Source: Bathynomus jamesi | Lineage: Eukaryota; Arthropoda; Malacostraca; Isopoda; Cirolanidae | Reading direction: 5' to 3' | NCBI GenBank assembly: GCA_023014485.1 | Contig: JAJOZX010001080.1 | Span: 310,001 to 374,000, forward strand | Length of the DNA stretch: 64,000 nt | In this document: positions 21,663 through 32,559 of the stretch, piece by piece | How positions within the stretch are numbered: the stretch's first letter is position 1 | Layout of the letters: each line of letters begins with the position of its first letter | Notes under the pieces: model-generated | What the model was told of the DNA's origin: nothing | Database searches by the model: none | Seen by the model: only the letters and a program-made list of their open reading frames with translations | Program-made: the position numbers and the translations under genes

Positions 21663-22175
21663 TAACTACGTATATATCTGACTAAAACGCCATCTGGTGA
21701 TCTAAATCCACCCACATTTTATACAAAGGTATTTTTTATCAGCAATGCTTAAGAAAAGAAATGGAACATTTTTACTGCACTTTTTTTATTTAAAAACAAG
21801 CAGAGCGTTAGGGTTACCCCTTTGAGGGGAGGTCATTCTCCCTCTCCCCCAAACCCACTCACCCCCCTTTATGCAACTTGGGAGGGCTAACCCCCACCCA
21901 CTTGTTGCATAACCCCCTTCCCCCATTACCCCCACTCCTCTCCTCCATTACCTCCCTTCCCCATTACCCCCCCCTCCCCCTCATTCTCTCCCCAAACCCC
22001 CCCCCCCCCACCCCCTTTATGAAAGTTGGGGGGTAACCCCCACCCCCCTTGTTGCATAAAATGGTTGAAACATTGTGGGTCTTTTTTTTTATCCAAATAT
22101 CCAAAAAATGGACCAATTTGTAGGGTTTTTTTTTAAATGCTTAAGGATATACAGAAAACCTAACTTTTCAACCTA
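21663..22175. other. No gene; strongly C-rich tract
   Basis: 21815-22060 consists of CCCC-rich words (CCCCCACCC, TTACCCCC, CCCCCTTTATG) with two ACTTGGGAGG/AGTTGGGGGG interruptions that divide it into two related halves. No coding potential is credible. Confidence 0.6.
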
Positions 22176-22177
22176 TT

Positions 22178-22393
22178 CAAAACTTCAAAACCGCTTTAAT
22201 GGTGCAGCTCCTTTTTTGGAGGAGCTGCACCATTGAATCGGTCCTGGAAGTCTGCACGAATATTTTCAATGGTTTTGCCATTACGTGGTCGCTCATGAAC
22301 CAACGACAGGTACAAGCCAATATGCGTTGTTCAATCGTACAGTTGCTGCTATCAGTTAGTATTTTACTAGGGTGACAACACACTGTGGACACC
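22178..22393 (-). mobile_element. Single 5' arm of the 2744-type mariner, copy 2
   Basis: Ends CACTGTGGACACCCC at 22380-22394, with CATTACGTGGTCGCTCATG inward. The inner end has GCAGCTCC(TTTTTT)GGAGCTGC, a perfect small hairpin around 22202-22230. Inverse-strand text resembles a mariner N-terminus (NGKTIENIRADFQDRFNG). Confidence 0.7.
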
Positions 22394-22421
22394 CCATACT
22401 TAAAAACTTCAATATTCTCAC

Positions 22422-22555
22422 CTCAAATCTACTGTCAATTTTTTCTTCTTCAATGGCCTTCTTCAGACCGAAGATGCTACTTTTACTGTGAAAGAAATTT
22501 TGGCTAATAATTATGATCATTCTTCTAGAGGATTTCACAGCCTGCATGAATTGTT
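22422..22555 (-). CDS. Toll-like receptor exon: TIR domain, middle part
   Basis: Encodes EQFMQAVKSSRRMIIIISQN followed by FFHSKSSIFGLKKAIEEEK. The SRRMIIIISxNF motif is the central strand of TIR domains after box 2. Acceptor TTTTGCAG and donor GAG/GTGAGA are visible; the exon starts with two bases of a split Glu codon completing the G left by exon 30241-30385, and ends in phase 0. The following exon with TIR box 3 was not found. Confidence 0.85.
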
Positions 22556-22599
22556 CTGCAAAATTAAGACAATTAATTTTATTAACCAACTAAACAAAA

Positions 22600-23285
22600 A
22601 ATGAAATCAACCAACTAAAAAAATGCAAGGACTTCGATTTCCATCAAAAGTTTAGTTCTATAGACAACCTATTCACGTTTATGAGACAGGTGTAGAGCAA
22701 TGCTCCTATATAGTCACGAAATGTTACTAACCCCTTAACGCCGGAATGTTTTGTAGGGTTAATGTTTTGAATGCGTGTATTTGAAATGTTACCAATTTGT
22801 ACCAGTCGTCCTCTTAAGGTTAAGCATGTGTCGGCCAAAAGTATAAAATTAAGGGTATAATTCCAGCATATATTTTTTAATAAAATGAGGTACTTGTTGG
22901 AAATAAATGAACTGAATTATCATTTATATCGGGTGTCGGGATACAGACATGGAGAAAAGTTCTCATATGAGAAGCTATGCAGTTAGTAAGCTAGGAGTTA
23001 GATTCAGTTAGACTCCAAATTTCGGCAAATTATTTGTCTAATAAATACACCAAAAGTAATACGCATTATTTTTCTAATCTACCTCAGTGATTCACTGCAA
23101 GCTCCGCCATTTTACCCGTTTTCAGGTTAAGAGAAAATTTAACAGTTGCGGCCAAACCTTCCGTAACACCCTGTTATTTCTATACAATTAATTTATCTAC
23201 TAATAGCCTAAATGTAAAGTCTATACGATATATGCAACACAGGTTTATTAAAATTGTTATAACAGAATTTAATATCTACGTATAT
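22600..23285. other. No gene; intron DNA
   Basis: 22735-22820 shares GAATGCGTGTATTTGAAA, GTTACCAATTTGTA and CAGTCGT words with 38385-38450 in the same orientation (an unclassified repeat). Nothing else was recognised. Confidence 0.55.
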
Positions 23286-23693
23286 AGAAATGCTAAGGAT
23301 ACTAACCAGAAGACTAACGAACAGAGCTGAGCAGTACATTGGAGAGGATCAGTTTGGATTTAGATCAAAATGCGGAACAAGAGAAGCTATTGCTATTAAG
23401 AGAATGATGGGAGAGAGAGTGCTGGAACATGATCAGGAAATGTTTGTTTGTTTTATTGACTTTGAAAAAGCTTTTGACAGAGTCCATGGAGTAAACTAAT
23501 GGAAATATCGAAGAATATTAATGTTGACTGGAGGGACAGTAAGCTGATAAAAAATCTATATCTTGGCCAGACTGTGAATGTTTGAGTTGCAGGAGGAGAA
23601 TCGGACCCTGGATTGGTTGGGAGAGGGGTCAGGCAAAGATGCTTCCTGTCCCCCGTGTTATTTAACATCTACAGTATGCGGAAGCAATGATAA

Positions 23694-25086
23694 CACAGCT
23701 CAACAAAAAAAATTTTTTGTTTCGTTGCCAAGGAAATTCGTACGAATTTAGGGTATTTTGGGGTTGCTGAATTTCAAAATGAAAGTAGTTTTTCCGATTT
23801 GGCTCTAGTTCTTGAGATAATGAATACCCTCAATTAATAGGAAACGTAACCATAACGCGTGCATATGGGAAACTACCGGAACATTCTAGATGGTGAGACA
23901 CGCGAATATTCTTAGTGTTTACTCCGCGATCATGCATCTCTTCCAATTGCTCACTCAACAAAACTTAAAGAAGAATATGAAAATATCAAAATGGTCCTGC
24001 AGAAACTCTGCTATCATGAGCACCAGATGCCTATTTGTGTTGATCTAAAGATGGTAAACTTCTTGCTTGGGCAGCAAAGTGGATATACGAAGTACCCTTG
24101 TTTCATCTGTTTATGGGATAGTAGGGCAAGGCAAGATCATTGGAAAAAAGTGACATGGCCTTCAAGAGAAAACATGACTGTAGGTGCAGCGAACATCATT
24201 AACGAGCCTTTGGTTGACAGGGAAAAAATCATCCTCCCACCACTTCATATCAAGCTGGGACTAATGAACAATTTGTTAAGGCCTTGGACAAAGATGGCGA
24301 TTGCTTCAAATACATTTGTAGATCGTTCCCTGGACTAAGTATGGAAAAACTAAAAGCTGGAATCTTTGATGCCCTCAAATCCGTACACTTATCAAGGATT
24401 CTAATTTCACAAATTTATGAATGGTGTTGAAGCTTCTGCCTGGTGCAGTTATGTCTCAGTTGTCAAGAACTTCTTGGGTAACCACAAAGCAGACAATTAT
24501 GAAGAACTGGTGCAAAACATGCTCACAAACTTTGAAAAGTTGGGTACTAATACGAGCATACTGTAAAGGTACACTTTCTCCATAGCCACTTATACAGATT
24601 TCCGGATAATCTTGGTGATTTTAGCGAGGAACAAGGGGAGAGGTTTCATCAAGATATCAAGGTGATGGAGGAAAGGTATCAGGCAGATGGGACAGACACA
24701 TGATGGCAGACTATTGCTGGAACCTCCAACGTGATTGTCCTGATAACCCACATAAAAGAGAATCGTACAAACAAAGATTTACTATACATTAATTGTAATT
24801 ATGCGAATCAGCTTACTGTGTTTATCTGTTATTATACCGAATAAAATGCCATTATGTATTTCATGTGTTTACTTTTGTATGATTTGAGACAATTTCAATG
24901 CGATTTGTAAGTAGGCTCCGCCTGAACATTAAATTTTTTGCATTTTTACGTGTTTCAATGGGGTACCAATTATCTCATAAATTAGAGCCAATCTAGCAAA
25001 ACCGATGTCATATTCGGAATCAGCACCACAAAGTTACCCCAAAATCACTCTAATATGATTGGCAATAAAATGAGTGTTGACCAGTG
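23694..25086. mobile_element. DNA transposon with 3-bp TAA target duplication
   Basis: Starts CACAGCTCAACA and ends with the inverse of CACTGGTCAACA. Imperfect inverse similarity continues ~125 bases (TTTTGGGGT, GATTTGGCTCTA, GAGATAATxxxTACCC). TAA lies on both sides (23691-23693, 25087-25089). LINE copy 1 shows the empty site with one TAA at 20817-20819. It contains a decayed gene on the plus strand. Confidence 0.88.
23930..24790 (+). pseudogene. Decayed gene of the CAC/TAA transposon (putative transposase)
   Basis: An open stretch at 23991-24338 has HQMPICVDLKMVNFLLGQQ, GYTKYPCFICLWDSR and PPLHIKLGLMNNLLRPW. After frameshifts, related text continues (DNLGDFS, EQGERFHQDI, MADYCW). I know these blocks from a repetitive, unnamed protein family of invertebrate genomes. 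A CFICLWDSR Cys pair and a GERFHQD block are its most constant parts. Position inside a TIR element with a TSD makes it the likely transposase (inference). At least four breaks. Confidence 0.65.
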
Positions 25087-25929
25087 TAATAGAAGCACTC
25101 TCAGATATGGAAGAGGGAATCAGAGTGGGAGGTAAATTGGTCAAATCTGTAAGGTTTGCGGATGAGAAGGCATTTGTTTGTAGTACTGAGGAGGGACTGC
25201 AAAGAATGATCAATAGTTTGACAACAACGGCGGAAGAATTCGGAATGAGAATTAATGAGACCAAGACAAAGGTAATGAAAATTGCAAGAAGGAAATGAGC
25301 ACAAATGAACCTAACGATAGGAAATCGGACCTCAGAAGAGGCTGAGCAGTTTAAATATCTGGGAAGTTTATTAACCAACAATGGAGACTGCAATAAGGAG
25401 GTAAGATCTAGAATTGGTATGGGTAAGGTAGCTTTTGAGAGACAGAGAAGACTATTTACAGGTAAACTCAACTTGAAGTTGAAGAAAAGGTTAGTAAAAA
25501 GCTTGATATGGAGTGTGGTACTATGGAGCAGAAGCAGAAACATGGACACTCAAACCAATTGAAAAGAAACTCCTGGAAAGTTTTGAAATGTGGATTTGGA
25601 GAAGAATGCTAAAGATAAGCTGGAGGGAACACCAAAGTAATGAGGAAGTATTGCAACAGTTGAGGGAGGAAAGAAGACTCATTAAGGTGATAAGAGAAAG
25701 ACAGAAGAAATGGATCGGACATGTGTTGAGAGGAGAAGGATTGTTGAAGGAGGTGATAGAGGGTAGATATGAAAGTAGAAGGCCGAGGGGAAGGAAAAGG
25801 AAAGCAATGCTGGATGATTTGAAGGCAGGCAGGAGCTATCATGAGATGAAAAGGATAGCTCAGGATAGAACACTTTGGCGGGACACATGAGTTGGACCTG
25901 TCTGATAGGCAGAACACGATGGATGGATA

Positions 25930-26632
25930 GAAATGGTGTAATGTCAAAGTTAAGCATACAAGGCCATCAGTTGTTCGAATGTGTAACAACTGTTCCAAGT
26001 TTATGTATCCAAATGTAATACTTGAAGTTAATATGTTCTAGTCTTTTAATATTTAAATAGATATTTTTATAGTTATACCTAAGCAGTAGATTTGAGCCTG
26101 TAAAGCCCCTCCGCTTGCTAAAGGCGATGTATCATATAATAATTATATATACTAGCTAAAGATGAGGCCCGCATCTAATTGCGAGCAACTGTTTACGCAT
26201 ATAGGAAAAAGGAAATGGAAAAAATAAATAATTGTATTTCCTTATTTTAACCTAAACATAAATTCTAACATACATCTAACATCAACACCTCATTCTAATT
26301 CTCACAAACATAAATTCTAACATACTGTACATCTAACATCAACACCTCTCATTCTAATAATCACCACCATTTTAAATAGTCTGTGGACGCTTCTAAAAAA
26401 TTCCATCCACGTTTGTGAAATCGAGAAAAGTCATTCGGTCAATAAAACTATAGAAAAGAACGCAGCCATGAAAATCTTAAGCTTCACATCCAAACCTATT
26501 GTGTCAAGATTTGTGAAGCTGCATTTAAAATCTAAGTTCCTCGTGAACTTAAAGTAAATATTAAGCTTTCGCTGCTTAATAATTTCTTTTCAAAATCTTC
26601 GTTATGAAATGATTTACCGTGACTTTTTCCGC

Positions 26633-26663
<31 letters not shown>

Positions 26664-26860
26664 CAGACAGAATCAGCTCCATTATGTTCTGTAATAATGA
26701 AAATATACTCAGCTATATGTTAACTGTGTGTGTGTGTGTGTGTGTGTGTATACACTACAACTCAAAATGGTCCCCTGAGAGACTTCTATGTTACACACAG
26801 ACCGTGAATAGAACAAGGAACTCTTCTGGGAAAATTAAATCCACTATAGTCTGAATCCAT
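25930..26860. other. No gene; short repeats
   Basis: Direct pair CATAAATTCTAACATAC...ACATCTAACATCAACACCTC (26258-26300, 26305-26350), (GATA)n at 26636-26662 and (TG)n at 26725-26749. Confidence 0.6.
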
Positions 26861-26865
26861 CCATC

Positions 26866-27005
26866 CATCCATCGTGTTCTGCCTATCAGGCAGGTCCAAC
26901 TCGTGTGTTCCGCCAAAATGTTCTATCCTGAGCTATCCTTTTCATCTCATGATAGCTCCTACCTGCTTTCAAATCATCCAGCAATGCTTTCCTTTTCCTT
27001 CCCCT
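26866..27005 (-). mobile_element. LINE copy 3, 3'-end fragment
   Basis: Only the last ~130 bases of the same LINE family: CATCCATCCATCGTGTTCTG (3' tail, inverse) through the AAGGCAG-type linker to TTTCCTTTTCCTTCC. Shows that this LINE inserts as short 5'-truncated copies. Confidence 0.8.
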
Positions 27006-27194
27006 TGTCCTTAGTCCGAATAAGTAATGGTAAATGACAAATACTATACTTTTTCTTTTTCATGATGGAAGCTTAGCATGGGCAACGGGTCACTCGCAAA
27101 GAGGCCCCACAATATAACTTCACTCACCAGCTATCTGAAGGAAAGCTATCATCATTTCCACTCCGGTTGATTTTAAGTCATGTAGCTTAACCTT

Positions 27195-27197
27195 ATA

Positions 27198-27260
<63 letters not shown>

Positions 27261-27475
27261 TATTTCACGAAAGTGACACGTGAAAAATATTTATGATGAA
27301 TAAAACCACGAAGGGAAAAGAAACACAAAGTGGTGCTCAAGCGCTTTCGTCTAATGACATCCTCAGTGTTCCTGAGGATGTCAATCATTAGACGAAAGCG
27401 CTTGAGCACCACTTTGTGTTTCTTTTCCCTTCGTGGTTTTATTCATATATATATATATAATATATATATATATTC
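27195..27475. repeat. (AT)n and a ~60-bp-arm palindrome
   Basis: (AT)n from ~27197 to 27257. Then AAAACCACGAAGGGAAAAG through GCTCAAGCGCTTTCGTCTAATGACATCCTCA and its inverse back to CTTTTCCCTTCGTGGTTTT (about 27302-27442), centre near 27370. One arm recurs at 46444-46515. Family not identified. Confidence 0.75.
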
Positions 27476-27479
27476 AGAA

Positions 27480-28818
27480 TCAGAATTGTGTGCAGATTCC
27501 AAATATACAACCTTTATTGATGTAAGTCAATAATTGAAAATGTGACCTTAATGTAACCTCAAAAGGTCACAATTTGACCTCTCGGATACTTGCTGAAAAA
27601 AAAACTGAGTACAAAATGTCGGCCTATCATTTTTCTATTAATATCAGTTGAAAAAAGTTTTATAGACCTTCTTCTTAGTGGAAACTTAGTTTAAAAAAAC
27701 ACAAAATCTCAACTTTAGGACTATATTTTTTAATGCTAGTTGGCATTTTCTCCCAATAGTGGGGATAACGAAGAAAAGCCACACTCTAAAACACCCCCGC
27801 ACATTACTATGTTACTATAAGCATATCATTATATATGGTAACTATTCAGACATTGTAAAGATGATTCTGTTTACTTATCATCGACTTACCATACCTATTT
27901 TGATGAAATTTTTAAGAAATAAGTCTATCGTCTTTATTATATGGCTAAAATGATGAAACTAAGGTAGAGAGAATTGAAAAAATATTAGAAAACATATAAA
28001 ATGCATAAATATAAACTTTAACGTGTGACTGCATAAAAGCAGTCAACTAATAATCACGCCTACTTAGCATTGTAATCAATACTTGGTGTTGGGATTGTGC
28101 AATAATTGACTTCCCCTTCAGGTTTTAAAGAAATCTATTTCTTCATTATTAACACTTCTGTATAAAGTTTAAAATTTGGTAAATTACATTATATTAGGAG
28201 CTAACCAATGAGGTATAAAGTATTATTAGTATGTATGATTATTATGTAGGTGTATATGAATTATACAGAAGTGTGTATAATTTGGATTTCTTATGTTATC
28301 ATCATCTTGTAGTTTATCTATGATTAATGCAGGGTGATATTGTTTGTGGTAGCATTGTTATATGGGGTTATTTGTGTGACTACTTAATGGTGTTGAAATC
28401 TGTCTGTTGATTGGTGGGTTTGAATTGTATGTCTATTGTAATCTGGCTGTTGATTAGCTGATATGATTTTTGGGGCAGTCATCTTTGACAGTTAGTTGGG
28501 TTTAGTATGCTGTTGTGTGAAGTCTTGCTTGTTCTCTCTCTGTTAGATGTTCCTCATTTGATGATGCAATACAATGCGACTAGTACAGTAATTCTTATGT
28601 TTTGTATTATAGCCTAATTTCTCTGTTTTATCTTTTGCCGCAGTGAATACTCATTGAAAGCATATAAAATTCCACAAAAAATATAAAATATTGTTGTGAT
28701 CCTCTTAAAATACATAAAAGGCGTAATTTACTACCCGATGAAATTTTGAGGATGATTAAATTGATTGTCAATTTTTGGCATCCATCTGCAATTTCCCTTT
28801 TCTTTAAGACTTTCTTCC
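27480..28818. other. No gene recognised
   Basis: AT-rich intron DNA. Small open frames (27759-27953, 28628-28822) have no motif. No repeats beyond short A/T runs. Confidence 0.5.
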
Positions 28819-28956
28819 TCATTGAGCTTCTTTACCCACGCTAAAATAAGACTTTGGTTCGTTTAATTCACGAATAAATCGTCTTTGGGCTGTAATGATT
28901 GATCCAAATTCGTTAACCCACCTTACGATCAAATCGTTCTCTTGAAAAGATGCCAT
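28819..28956 (-). CDS. Short 45-codon open frame, possible exon or fragment
   Basis: Begins ATGGCATC in reasonable context and encodes MASFQENDLIVRWVNEFGS, then RRFIRELNEPKSYFSVG. The composition is protein-like (not low complexity) and a GGTAAAG donor-like site lies near its end. I do not recognise the family. It lies inside the long TIR intron of the Toll gene but in no compatible position for it. Could be an old transposon fragment. Confidence 0.3.
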   Translation of the reverse strand: MASFQENDLIVRWVNEFGSIITAQRRFIRELNEPKSYFSVGKEAQ

Positions 28957-29366
28957 TACGAATAAAGCCTAACCCAGACGTGAAATATATGGTAAAAACA
29001 TGTTGTATGATGTCGTTTAAAACTGTCGCATTTCCGCCATTGTTTAAGATTTTAGACAAAAAGCAAAACAAAACTTAAAACACTAATGAATGAAGCGCAC
29101 CTACAATAAATATTTTTTAATATATCAATAATTCAATAAATAGTTATTAATAATAATAATTACGTTGTGCATCATCAGTTTAAATACACAGCAAACAAGT
29201 GATCTGATTTTGTTTTAATTTAAAGAATTTTGAAAAAGCTTAGCTAATGTGTAGTTTCGCGGCTACCAGATCTGCCCATATCATAGGTCAAGCCAATCAG
29301 GGGGAATCTTACGTCCGGGTAGGTTACACTGGGTTAAGTGGTCGTTCTAAGTCGGTTAGTTATTTC

Positions 29367-30145
29367 CAGTGTTGGGCACAAGCGTTAATCGGATAACAGT
29401 TAATTAACGAAGTTAACTTTTTTTAACGGAAGTTAATTTCCATTTATCGTTATCGGACCAGTTAACTTCCGATAACTCGATATTTAGTCTGTTAAAGTCC
29501 GTTAACACGTTAACTGCGAGGCATTCACGGAAGATCACCGCTCCGCGAATGAATTCAAACCGCCATAACTTCAGTCTGCCAATTCCGTCCTCTGCCGCAG
29601 TGGAACGGCTCTTCTCTCTCGGCAAGGACATCCTGAGGCCCAAGAGGTCAAGACTGGCAGTTGGGCCTAACTTTGAGAAGTTGGTCTTTCTGAAGGGCAA
29701 CCAGCACATTGTGTCATAGTCTTTAATAAATGTGCCTAAAATTTAATTTTACCTTTCAGTTCCCGCCATAATAATTCTCTGGTAAATTAAAATTTAGTTA
29801 ATGGTTAGTGGTTACAAGGGTTTCAAAACATGTAATCAGTACATTTTTTATTAAAAATAAAAAAAAAAGTTATTAAGCAAAAAAGTTGCAAAACTTGATA
29901 AAAATACAGTTAAATACCTATTTATTGTTGGATTTTGCATAAATAAACATTTTCTATGGGTTTTAAAGCTTTTTTCCTTGATTTTTTTAAATGTTAGTAA
30001 AGAAATAGTTATCGTTAACGGATTATCGTTAACTTCCGTTAACTTTGTAGTAAAATTATCGGATTATCGTTATCGGAGTTAAAAATTGGGGTTAACGGAT
30101 TATCGTTATCGAAGTTAACTTTTTGGTTAACGGTGCCCACCACTG
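29367..30145. mobile_element. Nonautonomous hAT element with perfect 8-bp target duplication
   Basis: Ends CAGTGTTGGGCAC and GTGCCCACCACTG, flanked by GTTATTTC on both sides (29359-29366, 30146-30153). Subterminal regions are dense in GTTAACxxCCGTTA/TCGTTATCGG words (29400-29510 and 30000-30130), as expected for hAT transposase binding sites. It keeps a transposase C-terminus inside. Confidence 0.92.
29567..29719 (+). pseudogene. hAT transposase dimerisation domain remnant
   Basis: 51 codons reading LPIPSSAAVERLFSLGKDIL then LRPKRSRL and NFEKLVFLKGN, ending TAG. SSAAVERLFS is the hallmark of the hAT C-terminal dimerisation region. The catalytic domain is deleted. Frame is open to its stop, so the internal deletion is recent or the copy well preserved. 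Confidence 0.88.
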
Positions 30146-30240
30146 GTTATTTCTCACGTAACCAATTTTCGGATAATCAGGGGTTAAAAAAAAAAGGTGT
30201 CCGCGAAACTACGTATTATCTATTAAGTATTCCAAATTAC

Positions 30241-30385
30241 CTAAATTGGGTGAACCAAACATGAAGTCCTTTGGATGAATAAATTTGAAGGGAAACTTCT
30301 GGAGTGCTGGCATAATCTCGCTGTTAACCCTCGTTGTATCATCGTCACAGTAATAAACAAAGGCATCATTGGGCCTATTCCAAAA
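30241..30385 (-). CDS. Toll-like receptor exon: start of TIR domain
   Basis: Encodes FWNRPNDAFVYYCDDD, then EIMPALQKFPFKFIHPKDFM and FGSPNL. DAFVYYxxDD is TIR box 1, and the FIHPKDFMFGSPN segment corresponds to box 2 (usually xRDxxPG). Acceptor CTTTTCTTCAG; donor TTTAG/GTAATT. Starts in phase 0, matching the TM exon, and leaves one base for the next exon. The Pro-Gly of box 2 is replaced by Ser-Pro, which may alter adaptor choice (inference). Confidence 0.85.
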
Positions 30386-30437
30386 CTGAAGAAAAGAGTA
30401 TATAGTTGAACATGTGGTATTTAAAATAAATCTATGT

Positions 30438-31092
30438 CAGGGGTTCCCAAAAAGTGTGACAAATAAATGTATTAAAAATGAAATTTCAGTAAAAACAATA
30501 TATTATAGTGTTTAATATAGACCAGTTTCCCAACTGGGTGTGCCAAGAAATTTTATGGAAATGTCAAAAATAAGTAATTGGAACTTCAAACATTAATGAA
30601 GAGATGCAAATTTTAAATGGTACAAAACAATCGTGATTCATTACGTCCATGGGAAAACTGAAGGGTGAATAGTGGGAAACGAAAATCCTCCGGGGTTCTA
30701 CGAAAGAAGAACATATGGTACTGGGGTGCCTTAAACCAGAAAAAGGTTGGAAAACGCTGATATAGACTACAAAAAAAATCAGGTTGACGGTAAATGTAAT
30801 GATGGAGTTGTTTAACCTCCTTCGCAACATCTAAGGTCATACGATGGAGGGGACCTACAGTTCTATGTAGGAACCGAACCACCGATCGCTATATATCCGG
30901 GAGCAGAAGATGGTCTTACATTCAGCTACTATCCAGACCCAATGTCACTTAACTTTGCTGATCGATGGGAAGCGGTGTTACGACACTGGCCACTACGTAG
31001 CCAAGGTTGGTGGTAAGGCAAGTTTTTATTCCGTTGTAGGTAGTAAATAAAAAAAAGTTTGGGAACCCTTGAGAACCCTTGGGGAACCTCTG
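30438..31092. mobile_element. hAT-like element with CAGGGGTTCCC ends, carrying a nested SINE
   Basis: Begins CAGGGGTTCCCAAAA and ends TTTGGGAACCCTTG...GGAACCTCTG, an imperfect inverse with a repeated end. Flanks ATCTATGT and CTCTATCG share TCTAT only, so the 8-bp duplication is weak. A 5S-derived SINE sits inside at 30790-31015. No coding remnant. Confidence 0.55.
30790..31015 (-). repeat. 5S-rRNA-derived SINE nested in hAT-like DNA
   Basis: The minus strand reads CGATCAGCAAAGTTAAGTGAC, CATTGGGTCTGG, then GGTTCGGTTCCTACATAG and CCTTAGATGTTGCGAAGG, ending in ATTACATTTAC. It is a full-length family member, within 15-20% of the copy at 15964 by eye. Confidence 0.78.
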
Positions 31093-31145
31093 CTCTATCG
31101 CATTATATACATACGACAACAGTAATTCTTTTTTCCGCTACTTAC

Positions 31146-31289
31146 GGTCACATCCGATTCTGGTAAGTTGTATTGGCTCTTCAACCAATATTCAAAATAC
31201 TTCTTCAAAGGTGTTAGGAAAAAGATTAAAAATATGAAGAAGGGAACCGTGCAACTGACGAAGATGAAGAACTTGGTTCCAAACCCATA
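31146..31289 (-). CDS. Toll-like receptor exon: transmembrane segment
   Basis: 48 codons: YGFGTKFFIFVSCTVPFFI, then FLIFFLTPLKKYFEYWLK and SQYNLPESDVT. About 22 hydrophobic residues are followed by the basic stop-transfer LKKYFEYWLK. Acceptor CCATTTTACAG and donor GTGACC/GTAAGT; phase 0 at both ends, so it links the LRR C-cap exon directly to the TIR exon. Confidence 0.82.
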
Positions 31290-31379
31290 CTGTAAAATGG
31301 TAAAACATCTCAAAAAAAAATAAAGAAATTAGAAGATTGTTTCGATGAATGACCGAAACTAATTCAAAATTCAATTTTG

Positions 31380-31700
31380 ATTTAGAATTTTTGACTGATT
31401 TTCTAAGTTTTACTTTTGACTGCTTAAAATTTTTATTTTTTTTTTATTTTGACTTTACACTAAATTTAGACTTCGATTTTGAACTCTAAAGATGCCTTTC
31501 AAATCTGACTTTGACCTTGATTTTGACCTTGATTTTGACCCTGACCTAATACGTCTCAATTTCGACTAGGAATTTAAAAATGATGAACTGAAATTTGAAT
31601 TTGACTTAATGATTTTGAAATTTAGCGACTGATTTTTAGTCTTTATTTTGACTTTGAACTTTTACTCTTACTTCTTTACACTGTGGGTGCTCAAGAGTAA
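31380..31700. repeat. Low-complexity TTTGAC/TTTGA tract
   Basis: Irregular repeats of TTTTGACTTTGA-like words on the plus strand. No coding potential. Confidence 0.6.
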
Positions 31701-31799
31701 AGTACGACTGGTTCAAAAAGTCCTGTGGTAATACTCCATGATTCTTACCGATAAGTACTGGTAAAAAAAGTTTCACGACAGGTTTTTTTGAATCGACTG

Positions 31800-31925
31800 T
31801 ACATCAGTATATATTAAGACACCAATACAGAAACTGAAGTAAAATGAGCATCACAGACGGGATTTTGTGCCTGCGAAACTGGGCCACGTCCCGAGCACGT
31901 CCCTTACCACCAAACCATACACGAA
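31800..31925 (-). repeat. tRNA-derived SINE, copy 1
   Basis: The minus strand has TGGTTTGGTGGTAAGGGACG (A-box-like TRGYNNARNNG) followed by CTCGGGACGTGGC and an AGTTTCGCAGGC-type B-box remnant. It pairs with the opposite-strand copy at 32181. Tail TGCTCATTTTACTTCA is shared. Confidence 0.6.
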
Positions 31926-32180
31926 ACCAAAAGATTTCCTTTTAGGTGTAGCTTTTGAGCGAAATTAATTTTATTTTCATTATTATTATTATAGTGAAGT
32001 ACAGCAACCGTACTTTAATTCAATTACAAAGACTGAAGTAAACTATCATATGTATTAACAATCAAATTTCGGTTATTATAACTGTTTATAATAAATAAGG
32101 ACCAAAAGGTTAATAAATGCATGCATGATACAAATGAGTTGCCCAAAAGACGCACTCGAAAAGATTTTGGGGGGTATTTC

Positions 32181-32320
32181 CTGGATGGTGTAGTGGTAAG
32201 AGACGTTCTCGGGACGTGGCTCAGCGACGCGAGTACGAAACCACCTCTGTGCTGCTCATTTTATTTCAATCTCCGTATTAACATCAAAGTACGGTTACTG
32301 TGGTTCCCTATACTAATAAA
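32181..32320 (+). repeat. tRNA-derived SINE, copy 2
   Basis: GATGGTGTAGTGGTAAGAGACG (A box), TTCTCGGGACGTGGCTC, GCGAGTACGAAACC (B-box position), then TGCTCATTTTATTTCA. The head looks like a tRNA with TGG-TAGTGGT D-arm text. A and B boxes are spaced as in tRNA genes, but the acceptor stem does not close, so it is a SINE and not a gene. Confidence 0.65.
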
Positions 32321-32559
32321 TACCCAAATATCAGGAATGTATCCGCGGAAATTGAGTTCACAAATTAGAGACAAAAAAGCTTAAATAGAAAAAAGAAAAG
32401 TATATTTTGAGTTTCGCTAAATTCTGAATATAAAATACAACATTTACTAAATATTAAAATAAAAATATTTAAATTAATTCAGTCTTTCTTAACCACAAAA
32501 AAAAAAAAAAAAAAAAATCAAAGCTAATTTTTTTGTAATACGTCAGTGTTCATTTGTTA

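Larger units (their letters stand above)
23285..25926 (+). pseudogene. LINE copy 2, split by a DNA transposon
   Basis: Same family as 19968-21662. 23290-23693 encodes ILTRRLTNRAEQYIGEDQFG and MFVCFIDFEKAFDRV, then decayed text to the GRGVRQ block. After the inserted element (23694-25086) it resumes: SVRFADEKAF (the catalytic FADD is FADE here), KYLGSLLTNNGD, and 25513-25890 with MWIWRRMLKISW and KKWIGHVLRGEGLL. It ends with GATGGATGGATAG. Stops at 23497, ~23583, 25298 and 25560 show it is dead even without the insertion. Confidence 0.85.

Noticed and set aside
32181..32252. Possible tRNA gene
   Set aside because: A and B boxes are visible but the acceptor and anticodon stems do not close, and an opposite-strand relative with the same tail lies at 31800. 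It is a SINE.
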